DNA from: Dasypus novemcinctus
Lineage: Eukaryota; Chordata; Mammalia; Cingulata; Dasypodidae
Direction: 5' to 3'
Assembly: GCF_030445035.2 (NCBI RefSeq)
Contig: NC_080694.1
Span: 70,509,147-70,573,146, forward strand
DNA length: 64,000 bases
Shown here piece by piece: positions 46,918-57,425 of this stretch (positions are counted from its first letter, which is position 1; every line of letters begins with the position of its first letter). A model generated the notes under the pieces. That model made no database searches and was not told the origin of the DNA. It worked only from the letters and a program-made list of their open reading frames with translations. Position numbers and translations under genes: made by a program.

Positions 46918-47165
46918 CTAGTATGGCAGTTTGAGATTATTTATGAATTCCAAAAAGAGATATTGATTATGTTTCTAGATTGGTCTGTTCCTCTGTTCAT
47001 GATATACTTTTATTATATTAGATTCAGCTGAGATGTCTTTGATTAAATTATGTTAAGATTAGGGTTTTGATTCAACCACATCATTAGGGCAACTCAGTTT
47101 GAATCCTTGACCCATGTGTGTGCTATGTAAATGGCCACTCAGTCAAGGAGAACACAGAAGATGTA
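46918..47165 (+). repeat. Interspersed repeat shared with 49277-49985 (inverted)
   Basis: Reverse-complement similarity to about 49740-49985: 'GATTATTGATGAATTCCAA', 'GATTAAATTATGTTAAGAT', 'TCATTAGGGCAACTC'. I cannot name the family. The two copies are about 2.6 kb apart in opposite orientation. Confidence 0.7.
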
Positions 47166-48595
47166 AAAATTTGGCAAAATGTTAAGATGCTCAATTAGTG
47201 TTGTGAGCATGCAGAATCATTTCATATTATACTCTGTATTTTTATGTTATGTGAACATTTATAATAAATTTTTAAATAAAAAATATATACTAATAGATAA
47301 AGTAATGATGACATATATAGGCAAATGAATTAGAGGGATGTTCACTGGATCATCTTTTGTGGCAAAATATTAGAAACAGCAAAGATATTAAGTGGAAAAA
47401 TCTAGATTCTTCAAACTACATATAATTTGATCCCAAAATTACAAACTAAAATAAAAATCTATTTATTTGACATACAGTAATGATTTTTGTGTGCATAGTA
47501 AAGTTTGTGGAATGATACACACCAAACTGATAAGATTTTATTTTATGAGATGATAGAAAGAAAAGGATGTGGTAAGTAAGTAACACTTTTAAAGGTTAGA
47601 AATTAAGATATTTAGATTAAAATAGTCTGTGTATTATGTCGGACATACTTTTTATACAGACTATTTGATGATTAATGCCGTTAACTGTAGATGTCCATCA
47701 CATTTAATGAGTTTGCATTATTGCATTTTATGTATATACCATCACAGGTAACATTTACTCAATGTGGTATTTTGATATATATATCAGGCATTGTTCTACT
47801 GGTTTTGATTAACCCTACTATATGGTCCACCTCTTTCAGGCACTGAAGAGTCATTGGAAGCCATTAGAGGAGCATGGGAAGCCTGAGCACAGATTTCCCA
47901 CAGGGCTAGCAGTTCCTGACCAGTTATTATTTTAAAATTTTGGGAGACAGTGGCCTTAAAAGCACATAGGAAGAAATAAAGGACTGACTGGAACACAATT
48001 GCTGGAGAGAGACTAATTTGGTGGGATATTATATTTTTTGAAATTAGTAAAGAGAGAAAAACCCTAATACTCTTTCAAAGAAGTTAAAATATACTATCTT
48101 AATGGATTTACAACTCATGATTATTCTTTGTGGACTGACAAGTTGTAGTTTGGCCTACAGATTATCTATGGTTTTCACAAATGTGACTGGTTTCCTTGAT
48201 GCAAATAATTTCTAAAATTCCTTCTTTCCCAGTATGAACAAAGATAAATTGCAAACATATTAATGGTTCACAAATTTATCAGGTTAACTAATTGAAAGCC
48301 TTTTAACTGATACAAGGAGATTACCTAAAACCGTGACAATTCCATAGGGGGGTGATTGGGCACTTTAAACTCTTTGTTGCTGTCTTTACAAAACTTCCTG
48401 TGGGACTTTGCTCAGAGGTTTACCTTCAGAGAGATTTTTATGACCAGGAACATTCCATCCTCCACACTCCCCATCCTCCAATATGCCTCAATCTTCTCTC
48501 CTTTTCATCTGAGCGTTCACCACAATAAGGTCCATTGACTATTTCCTTTATTACTTGCCTTTCATTCCCAAATACCTCTTCTAGGGAAGTCTTCA
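47166..48595. other. Unassigned AT-rich DNA
   Basis: No gene is evident. A stretch at about 47790-48010 has a more complex composition and may be an LTR or retroviral relic connected with the ERV-L fragment that follows. The evidence is too weak to call. Confidence 0.35.
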
Positions 48596-48599
48596 AGCA

Positions 48600-49215
48600 G
48601 TATGCCTAGCTGTTCATTTTGCTTAAAAGGAGAAAAAAACAAAGATGCAGTTGTATATCGATTCATAGGCTGTGGCCAGTGGTTTGGTTAGATGGCTAAG
48701 GACTTGGAAGGAAAATTATTGGAAACTTGGTAACAAGAATGTCTGTGAGAGGGATATATTGTTAGAAATTTCTGATTGGGAAGAAGATGTGAAGCTATTT
48801 GAGCCAATGTGAATGCTCATCAAAGGATTACCTCAGCAGAGGAGGATTTTAACAATCAAATAGGATGATCTGTTTTATGGCTACAGTCATTCTCTTTCCC
48901 CAGTTACACCTGGCATTACCAATGTGCCCATGAACGAAATGACCATGGTGGCAGGCATGGAAGTTATGTGTGGGCTCACCATATGGACTTGACCCACCAA
49001 TGATGATCTGGCTAGAGTCACTGCTGAACACCCAAACTGCCAGCAGCAGAGACACACATTGAGTCCCTAAGGTGGCAGGTTGATTACATTGCACCACTTC
49101 TATCATGGAAAGGCCAACATTTTTGTTTTTCCCAGAATAAACACCTATTCTGGATATAGATTGTGGTTCAGTCTATGCTAGTAAGAGTAGAATTGCTCAG
49201 AAAATGTGGAACTCA
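48600..49215 (+). pseudogene. ERV-L pol relic (end of RNase H to start of integrase)
   Basis: Plus-strand frames carry a run of motifs typical of the pol region of ERV-L type retroviruses: IDS.AVASGLVRW, then WKENYWKLGNK, then a 'HQR.TSAEEDFNN' type block (about 48815-48860), then AEHPNCQQQRHTLS (the integrase zinc-binding end), and INTYSGY near the integrase core. Frameshifts and stops split it. No LTR or other gene of this element was found next to it. It is an old, isolated remnant. Confidence 0.75.
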
Positions 49216-49276
49216 AATTTCCAAAGTGAGGGCAGGGAAGCAAGTAAGGATGATTCTTAGCTTTTTGGCCAGTAAA

Positions 49277-49985
49277 ATATAGATAATGATATTGATACCT
49301 GTCTTAGTCAGTCAAAGGGATGCTGATGAAAAGTACCAGGAATTGGTTGGCTTTTATAAAGGGTATTTAATGGGGGTAAAAGCTTACACTTACAAGAGTT
49401 GAACTCAAGGTTCAATTCCCAAAGAGTTGAACTCATAGTACCATATGAGGTACTTCCATACAAATGTTTGTTGCCACATGTTGAAATGAGATGGCAGGCA
49501 ATGTCAGTTAACCTGATAAATGTCTTTCCTTTTAAGGTTCTATGGTCCCAGCTCCTCCTGACCTCAGCTGTAAGCTAGAGGGTTCATTTCTTTTTGGACT
49601 CAACTGCTCTGTTCTGTTCACAAACTTAGTTGTAAACTATCAGGCAAATGGTTCATCTCTCTTCCCAGGGCCACAGGATTCTCTTTCACGTCTATGGAGC
49701 ACCTTTCCTCTTTTCTGGCATATCTGCTACTATGTATCTACTTCTCTGTGTCTTCTTGATGGAGTGTCCATTTATACAGCCACAAAGGTGGTGAGGATAC
49801 AAATCGAGTTGCCCTAATGACATGGTCAAATCAAAGCCCTAATCTTAACATAATTTAATCAAAGACGTATCAGCTGAATCTCATACAATGAAAGGGTATC
49901 AAGCCCAGGTGAACAGACTAGTTTACAAACATAATTTCACTTCTTGGAATTCATCAATAATCTCAAACTACTACAATACCATTTA
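49277..49985 (-). repeat. Interspersed repeat, about 700 bp, family not named
   Basis: Starts at 'CTGTCTTAGTCAGTCAAAG' and ends at 'CTCAAACTACTACAATACC'. The last 250 bp recur, inverted, at 46918-47165. The 91-codon frame at 49542-49817 has no known domain. It may be a non-autonomous DNA transposon or LTR-type element. The ends are not certain. Confidence 0.6.
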
Positions 49986-51184
49986 CTATGATGAGAAAGG
50001 CTGGAGTGATAAGAGATTTGGGATACTGTGAATTAAGAGTTCTTTTTGAGCCATGTTAAATTCATGCTTTTTTAAAACACTCAATGTGAATAAATTAGGC
50101 ATTTGGAATTACCATTTGATGCTCAATGCAGAAGGCTGAAATATACATTTGAAACCATTACTATGCAGATGGCATATAAACCCTGGAACTATATGATATT
50201 GTCAATGTAGACAATATGAACAGACAAGAATAGAGCTCCTGGTTAGGGTATAAGAATCTCAGGGCTCTGTATTCTAACACAATACCCCCTCCCATTTATT
50301 CTGCTAAGCTGACAGTTGGGGCATCCCTGATAATAATTGCAAGACTCATTAATAAAGGGCTAAAGCAGGCAGGAAAAATGGGGGTAAGTAGAAAAATGAA
50401 AAGTATGTCTTGATTACATCAAAGTACTTCAGGAAGGGAAAATTTTATATGTCTGAGGCAAAAACACCTGTTTTACAACTTTTTAAGTATACACATTTAA
50501 AATTTTATTTCAAATGAAAGACTAATTTTTGAAACTATTGAGAAATTTTTCAAAAATTGTTAAATAACCCAGATGTTTATATTTCCCCAAAGCAGCAAAC
50601 TCAAGGGCCAGATCATGAAATAAGGAGAAGGAGCTCTGCTGAAATGTAACTAAATTAGATATACACAATTTATTTAAAGTAGGCATGGCAACTTACATAT
50701 ACTTAGTTTTTTTTCAGATTCAAAGCAGAGATTTCCTCATGTTGGGATTTAAATTATGACATTCTTTTGGACTAGGAGATATATGATCACTTTTAAACAG
50801 TTTTTAAATAAAAGGAGAGCTGTACAAAGTTTGAGTAAAAGGAGAAGAGAAAATGCATGAATAGAATTTGAAGCCTTTAGTCAAAGTAAATAGTTTCAAG
50901 TATCCAAATGTTTAGAATTTTCACAGACAAAAATGTGCCATTTTTTGTTATTTTTGTTATTATTTCACCATTATTAATAACATTTATAGAAATATACGTG
51001 TGTGTATACAGACATATATGTATGTATGCATCTACACACATACTATAACATAAACATACACAAAAAATCATTAGAGAAGTGGTAGAGGGGAGGAAACTAT
51101 TTCTCAGATATTTTGTCAGACAGCACTATGAGCTCTCCCCAAGATGATAAAAATGAGTATTTAGCAGCATATAGACCCCCTGAA
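49986..51184. other. AT-rich DNA, nothing recognised
   Basis: No gene seen. 50990-51062 is a TG/TA-rich simple-sequence stretch. Confidence 0.45.
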
Positions 51185-51465
51185 TTGACTGAAACTGTGA
51201 CAGTTAACACTGATTCAGATGCTTGCTCTGTGGCAACAAGTGCTGTAATGTTTACATATATTGAACTCTTCTAATCCACATCCTAACCCTGTAAAGCAGG
51301 TACTCCTATTATCCCTCTGTCATAGATAAGAAATATGAGGTACCAAGAGGTTATCTAAGTTGCCCCATCTCAGTACCTGATAAGTAGAACCACCAGGATT
51401 TGAGCCCAGGAAGTTTGATTCAACTCTTATCTAATTACCATACTACACCATCCCTCACAGGTAGG
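51185..51465 (-). repeat. MIR SINE relic, nearly full length
   Basis: Antisense MIR with its core and the conserved block 'AGCAGGTACTCCTATTATCCC', 'GTACCAAGAGGTTATCTAAG', 'AGGATTTGAGCCCAGGAAG'. It is about 280 bp. Confidence 0.85.
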
Positions 51466-51654
51466 ATGTAATGATTACCATCACTCAAAAACAGACCATT
51501 TAAACTGTTTTACTACTCAATGATGAGAAGTCATCCACATTTAAACACATATCATTAGACAATTAATGTGTGCTTATGTGCTTAATAAGTAATTATTGGT
51601 AATATGTAATTTTATTCAAGGAAGGTTTTAAAACAATAATTTAAAAAGTGGAAG

Positions 51655-51835
51655 AATGTGGTATAGCAGTGCTCTAAAATGTATTCACCAAATGCAATGA
51701 ATATGCCCCACTGGTGAAAGAGGTTGTTGATGTGGGAGTGTGGGTGGGGTGGGTTGTGGGGTAACAGAACCTCATATGTTTTAATGTAACATGTTTTTGT
51801 GATCTATGTATCTTTAAAAAAAAAAGGCAATTAAA
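51655..51835 (+). repeat. L1 3' terminus
   Basis: Terminal 180 bp of the xenarthran L1 3' UTR ('AGCAGTGCTCTAAAATGTAT', 'GGTGGGTTGTGGGGT', 'TTTTAATGTAACATG', A-tail). It is very strongly 5'-truncated. Confidence 0.8.
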
Positions 51836-51855
51836 TTACTATTATTTTTTTAAAG

Positions 51856-51960
51856 TAGAAGCCACCAGTGCCCCTCCAAGGTTAAGCACCAGCTTTGCAT
51901 GTGCAAGGTCTGGAATTCAAACCCCAGTACCTCTAAAAACAAAAAGAAAAAAAAAAAACT
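51856..51960 (+). mobile_element. Short tRNA-derived SINE (DAS-III-like)
   Basis: tRNA-like core 'GGTTAAGCACCAGCTTTGCA' and box B-like 'GGAATTCAAACCCCAG' followed by an A-rich tail. It lies directly before duplication B copy 2. Confidence 0.65.
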
Positions 51961-53450
51961 TAATGGTCATAAGCCAGTTCATAAAAATTTGCAGGGTATA
52001 CACTTGCTCCAAAATTTAGGGTTTAAATAGTGGCCTCTGAGACAGCAGAGAAACCAATTGTAGGCACCAAAGTACTCATATCAGCAGTGGTAGCCATCAA
52101 GGTGAAGGCATATTAGTGCTGAATGAAAACAGATATTTCTTATGATCCTTAACTTACTGTTTCAGACTTAGGAGATTGATATATCCTTCGCAGACAATTG
52201 TTTCAACCTTGAGTGTCAAAGATCAGAGGTATCTTGTTTCAATCTGCTCAGAGTAAATTTATTTTAAAATCAGTATGTGTCCTATTAAAAGTAAGATTAT
52301 TTTACAGAGTAGATATGTTATACTAATGTTGAAATTGTGCATAATTTAAAATAATGTTTTAATTTATAGTGTATTTACTATCTAGAGAAAAAGTTTCTGC
52401 AAATACATTTTCTCTTTTCCCAGTCTTATTCTTTCCTTCATATTGAATATTTTTTTGTTTCTACTGAATTTTTCCTTACTCAATATCAGGCTATGTTCTA
52501 ATTCTCCAACTGTTTCATGATTGGCATTTTCTACAGTTTACTCTAGTAGGTCAAGTAGAGGAAGTCCCAGTGGTTTCAATCATCTTTCTTGAGGATCTGG
52601 ATTTCCAGGCAAGGTGGGGAAATTTTATTCAGTTCTTATTTTGAATATCTGATCACCTTTGTAATGTTTCTCTAGGCTCATGGCCTATTTGCATGTTGAT
52701 GTAGTAGTGAGTCTTGTTGACAGATTTCATGCCCTCATCTGAAGTCATGTGTTCCAGGAGGAGGAGCCCTGTGGAGAATCTACCTTAACACAGTGAGTGA
52801 AAAGTGTCTATCAAGTGTCATTGTGGGGAAGCAGGAGAGAGCTGTGGCAATGCTCAGCAAAGGTCTGGTCTCAACACTGGTCAAGAAGTTGAACATCAAG
52901 GGAACTCTCTTGAGCACAGGAATGTTCATCTTCAGCATCCTTAGGAAAACTGTTCTCCTGAGTTAGTAAAAATATTGTGGGAAATAGAAGGAAATCATTT
53001 AAATCTGTATGGGCTGCTGCTTCTGTTTTTCAGTAAGAGATATGAAAGTAAATAAATGATTTAAATCTCTACAGAGAAATCTCCTTTCTATCTACATTAT
53101 TAAGGAATGAATAAAGTTAATCTGTATTATCAAAGGAGGACATGAGGCTACGTCTTGATTTGCGATTTTGGAAATTTTGACACAGCAGAAATAAAAGATG
53201 AAATTGTAGATTAAATTGTAAAAGAAGACTTGAAATTTCATATTTTATTCATGAAGATTGTAGAAATAGGAAGGCCTCAAGATATTTTTGTATCTATTTC
53301 TAAATATCATAATGTGCAAGGAAAATATCTGAAGATTTCCTGTCAGTTTTTATATGTGGCCAAAGAAGAATTTTAATTTCTTCCCGAGTTAAATTTGGGT
53401 TCTCTAGTGGTAATTAAAATAGAATTTACAGCCTGACTTTAGTTTTAAAA
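51961..53450 (+). repeat. Segmental duplication B, copy 2
   Basis: Partner of 38390-39850 (landmarks listed there). It ends shortly before the OR12D-like pseudogene. Confidence 0.8.
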
Positions 53451-53559
53451 TAACTTTCCAGTGTTTTCATATCATTTTTTAAAGTAAAAAGTATCTCTTT
53501 TTATTTTCATTTTGTGAATTTTAGTCATAGCAATTGTGTTTTACAGTTGTCATAAAATC

Positions 53560-53952
53560 AACATTACCACATACACAAAGGACACGTATACAGTAGCCAC
53601 AAAGCCATCATGTCCAACAGCATATCCTCTGTGCTTCCCAGGAAGTCAAAGAAATGCAGCAGGCTTATGCATCCCAATAAAGAACTTGCTTTGTGTGCGA
53701 GACTAAGTTCTTCAGCATCTTTGGCAGTGTCAACATGGAGTAGCAAATATCTAGGTACAAGGGATTTCCCAGTAAGTAGTACATAGGAGAGTGGAGTTTT
53801 GGGTTAGAATTGATGATCATCAGAATGGCCCCATTCCCAGCCTCACTGCCAATGTAGATGGTGCAGAAAACCACAAAGAGAAGAGGCTGCAGCTCTTGGA
53901 TGTCTGTCAGTCCCGGGAAGGAAAATTCAGTGACTGAGGTTTGATTCAGCAT
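53560..53952 (-). pseudogene. OR12D-like olfactory receptor pseudogene, truncated
   Basis: The minus strand opens with MLNQTSVTEFSFPGLTD (start 53952) and keeps TDIQELQPLLFVVF, the TM1 GNG motif, NPKLHSPMYYLLGN in TM2, and LDICYSMLTLPKMLKN. These are typical of OR12D receptors, which begin MLN.TSVTEFLLLG. A TTTTCTCCCAG acceptor lies just before the ATG. The frame stops near 53665 and resumes, shifted, with LGCISLLHFFDFLGSTEDMLL. The MAFDRY motif at the end of TM3 is lost by a deletion. Nothing recognisable follows, so about two thirds of the receptor is gone. OR12D genes sit in the MHC-linked cluster with OR2W1. Confidence 0.8.
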
Positions 53953-55074
53953 CACTGGGAGAAAAGACAAGAAAACATCTGAGAAACTCTCACTATTGAG
54001 GGCCAAATACTTCCAGTCTAGGATCTTTTTCCAGGACAAAAATGCCTCAAGGGAGACTATGGTTCTTTTACATGTCCCTAAAATGAGACAATTTACATAT
54101 CATGGGCAATTAGACCTTTACATATAAAGCCTAAATATTGAGTGTTACACAGACTCTTTTTTTCCTTTGTTAGACTATTCATTAATATTTCCCTTCTCTC
54201 AGAGTTCCATATTGTAAGTCTACTATCCTCTCTGGCTATGAACATCTATATACTTATTCAACTTCCTTCTTCTTAAGTCAGTTCTATCAGGGTGATTTTT
54301 AATATACTCCATTAAGATATTTCCAAACCAAGTTTAAGATGCCACCTGAAGGCTTTTAGCTTATGGAAATGGACAAGGATGAACTAATCAAAACCATGAC
54401 ATCTGTAACAAGCAAAAAGTGATTTAAAATAGTCATAATGACTATCTTCACCTTACAAGATAAGTAGCCTCTGAGGTCAGCACTTTCTGATCCCTTCCTG
54501 ACTCTTATTCCTGAAAGTATCAAGTCTTATCTAGGGTCTGAAGTGAGCCCACGTTATTCAGATACTAGCCTGAGATGTATATGGAATTTTTTTTTTCTCT
54601 CCCTTATCTGCTGGTCCTTTAATCTTCATATAATCTGAGCCTTAGTATCATCCCAGAATAGAAGCGCAAATTACTTCTTGATGGCAATTGGTATTTTACT
54701 GCTCTTCTCTGGTTTCCTTAGAACTCTTTTCCATTTCCTAGATACCTGCATCCCTAAGTAACAGGATCCTTTCTTGATGGACTCAAGAGTTCCTCCTTTA
54801 TATCACACAACACTAACATCTCCTTGAGGTATCCAAGACTTCAACTCCCATGAAAGCTTATCTTTTTTATACCTGTTTCCTTGGGTCCTGTTTTTATTTT
54901 GATGAATATAGACTTACTCTTCATGTATTAAGATATAATCTATCTCCAGTGAAGTGCAAATTCTTTACCTGTATTTCCATTAATGTGGGCTCCAGATCAG
55001 TCCCTCCAAATACTGGCAAGTTTCTAGTTCTTTTCAATTGAAAAGTGTGTTTTCTCTTTATGCCCTCCCCCCTT
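53953..55074. other. Unassigned DNA upstream of the OR12D-like pseudogene
   Basis: No gene or repeat named. The sequence is AT-rich. Short frames have no recognised motif. Confidence 0.4.
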
Positions 55075-55246
55075 TTTACTATACTTTTAAATTTTTTAAA
55101 AAGATACTTTGATTACATTAATGTTACATGAAAACTGTAAGGGGTTAACATATGCTCCACTCCCTACCCCTTCTACACTTTCCCACATTAACATCTTTCA
55201 TTAGTTTGGTATATAAATTACAATTGATGAACTCATATTGGAACAT
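55075..55246 (-). repeat. L1 3' UTR, left part, split by the provirus
   Basis: Antisense L1M-type 3' UTR ('AAACTGTAAGGGGTTAACAT', 'CATTAGTTTGGTATATAAAT', 'ACAATTGATGAACTCATATT') ends at the provirus. The other part lies at 63373-63535 and matches the L1 3' UTR at about 33000-33110 in reverse. Confidence 0.65.
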
Positions 55247-55581
55247 TGTTGCAACCAACCTGAAGGTATCAGGAATGAAAGGCAAGATAGAAAGGATCAG
55301 GGGATCTGCAAGTCAATGCCTACAGACAAGTTTATTTCTATTCAGCTACTTATTTATAGAGAAATTCTGCGTGCTAAAAGCCCATATAGGTTTATGGTTG
55401 TTATCTTATTATTAGAAACAGGGATAGACCATTATCTTTTAACTATTAAAGTGACTTCTTTCTTTCTACTAAACTGGCCTGTTGACCAAGGGAGTCTCAA
55501 CAAAGAACATTCTTTTCTTGTTCTGTTTCCTAGGTTACATCATGTCTTATTTCTTCAGCCAACACATCATTACTTCCTTCA
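55247..55581 (-). repeat. Provirus 3' LTR (335 bp)
   Basis: Starts TGTTGCAACC and ends CTTCCTTCA as read on the plus strand. On the minus strand a TATAAATA motif (about 55351-55357) lies upstream of AATAAA (55331-55336), placing promoter and polyA signal close together, as in the solo LTRs of this window. Confidence 0.93.
55331..55358 (-). promoter_or_regulatory. TATA box and polyadenylation signal of the 3' LTR
   Basis: Minus-strand TATAAATA at about 55351-55357 and AATAAA at 55331-55336. The same pair lies in the 5' LTR at about 63120-63150. Confidence 0.6.
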
Positions 55582-55597
55582 TCTCCCCCTTTTTTTG
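55582..55597 (-). other. Polypurine tract
   Basis: The minus strand reads AAAAAAAGGGGGAGA directly before the 3' LTR. It is the standard primer site for plus-strand DNA synthesis in retroviruses, and it fixes the inner edge of the LTR. Confidence 0.85.
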
Positions 55598-55779
55598 TTT
55601 CAGTGCCAGGGTGACTGTGCCTATCTTAGGTCACCCTCATCACAATTTAAGGGTCTTACTGGTGACTGTCTACCAGCCATCTCTTCTGGCACAATATTTA
55701 AAGGGTGTTTTGCAATGCTCATGCAAGAACAAGATTGTTGGCTCATCCTAGCTGGCCAGTACTCTGTAATCACTTTGTA

Positions 55780-57425
55780 ACATATCATTTAAAACAGATC
55801 ATTGTAATAATAAGTATTACTAAAACAGTCATCCCTATTCCTAAGGATGATACAAAATGCTGTGATTTCCACCAATTTACAGGATTAAGCTTTGTAACAT
55901 GAGAAATTAAATAAAAAAAAAATCTTTATCAGTGGCTACATGTATTTGATTTTGAGATAATTCTAATATTTTCTTTTGTAAATCAACAATTTCTAATGAA
56001 ATGTTCATTTTGTGGCCCAATAAATGATTTTTAAAATCTTTTCTCATCCTGTCTCTGAGGAATTACATGCAAGTGGTGTAGTAAAGAAGTTATTTTCTTT
56101 CCAGTCACACTTAAGTCCTCTCAACAAGTTTAGATTATGCAATTGATCTCCAATATGCAATATAGCAGACTCTAAATCATTAACTCTATTATTGAGCTGT
56201 TCATCAATATGCTCTTGACTATACCATAAGTCACTGGCATGCCAATTACGCACATATTGCTGTGTTTGAACTGTTTCATACAATGCAATGGCAGCCATGG
56301 TGGCAGCTGTTATTATTTCAGTTAGTCCCAATATTCCAGCAATAATTAGTCCTATTAGCCACTTTGATCATTTTATATATGCTTGTGCAAGATGCAACAG
56401 CAATTGACTTTCAGGTGATGACTGCCATATCCAGGTCATCTGCACTGGAACCCATACTCCTTTTCTTCTCCAAGCAGCCATGAGAGTTTCATCTTTCTGT
56501 AAAATATTCTCAGAAATACAAGTATATAGTGTACAATTTTTACAAAACAGGGTTTGATTTCTAATTTCTAATTTTCCTGTCACAGAAACATAGGGATCTC
56601 ATATACATGTCTTGAAATGACATGCTTGATTAAAATAAAGATATTGTCTGGTGTATTCTTATTCCTGATCCACTGATAAGGGGGGGGAGGGGGTTAGTCC
56701 AAGAAATACTTTCCATAAATTTCTCTGAACAATTTGTGGACGATTAGTCCATGGGGAAGGTAACCACTTTCCTTTGTCTTTCCAAATAACTGATCTATTA
56801 GTAAATACAGCTTTTTCATTTGTGGGCAATGGAAAAGGATGTTGTCCATTAGCACTAAGCTAACTATTGTTCATTCCATACCATGTAAAGCTGCCGCTAT
56901 TATTCGTGGGATACTCCATAGGGGCACTGTCCCATACCATTCTGTAGGAATCATTAAAAGTGATAATTCCTCTTCCCTTACGGCAATCTCGCCATCTTTC
57001 TTCATCACCTTGTTCTTGTGGTGGACAACTGTAATTTTTAACATGGCCAGAGAACTATTATAGGATGGAAATACAGTAATAAGCAGTTTGGTACCATTGG
57101 CTTTAGTAATGATCATAGTGTGATTCTGTATTCTCACACAAGGAAGCTCTTTTCCTATACATAAAGGACGATCATCAAAAGGAAGGGTTAAATTTATTAT
57201 AATTATTCCTTCTTCCTCAGGTTTCAAAGACAATCAATTACCTGATTCTGGGAGCATGTAAGTTTTATTTAAAAATACTGGAAATGGGGAATCTGCCCAT
57301 GTTAAAGCTCTCAACAATGGTGGATTAGGTACATTAGCCCAATAAGTATGGTTTTCAGCTACATGACCCAGAATCATTAGTGTTATCAGGAAGAGGTGAA
57401 AAAACACCAAGGAAGGATGTCTCAT
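55780..57425 (-). pseudogene. Provirus env, disrupted
   Basis: Envelope glycoprotein gene of the provirus. It opens at 57425 with a short leader and a hydrophobic stretch (FFHLFLITLMILG), a probable signal peptide. The surface subunit follows at about 56340-57230, with several N-glycosylation sequons (NHT, NGT, NSS). The transmembrane subunit begins near 56331 with an alanine- and isoleucine-rich fusion-peptide-like segment, then a heptad-repeat region (VNDLESAILHIGDQLHNL) and a CDW motif. A hydrophobic anchor (about 55790-55860) completes it. Stops and frameshifts occur in both subunits, so no envelope protein can be made. It overlaps the end of pol. Confidence 0.8.

Noticed and set aside
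53665-54039. Longer start for the OR12D-like frame (29 extra residues)
   Set aside because: The extra part lies upstream of a good splice acceptor and does not resemble an OR. MLNQTS at 53952 is the family start.
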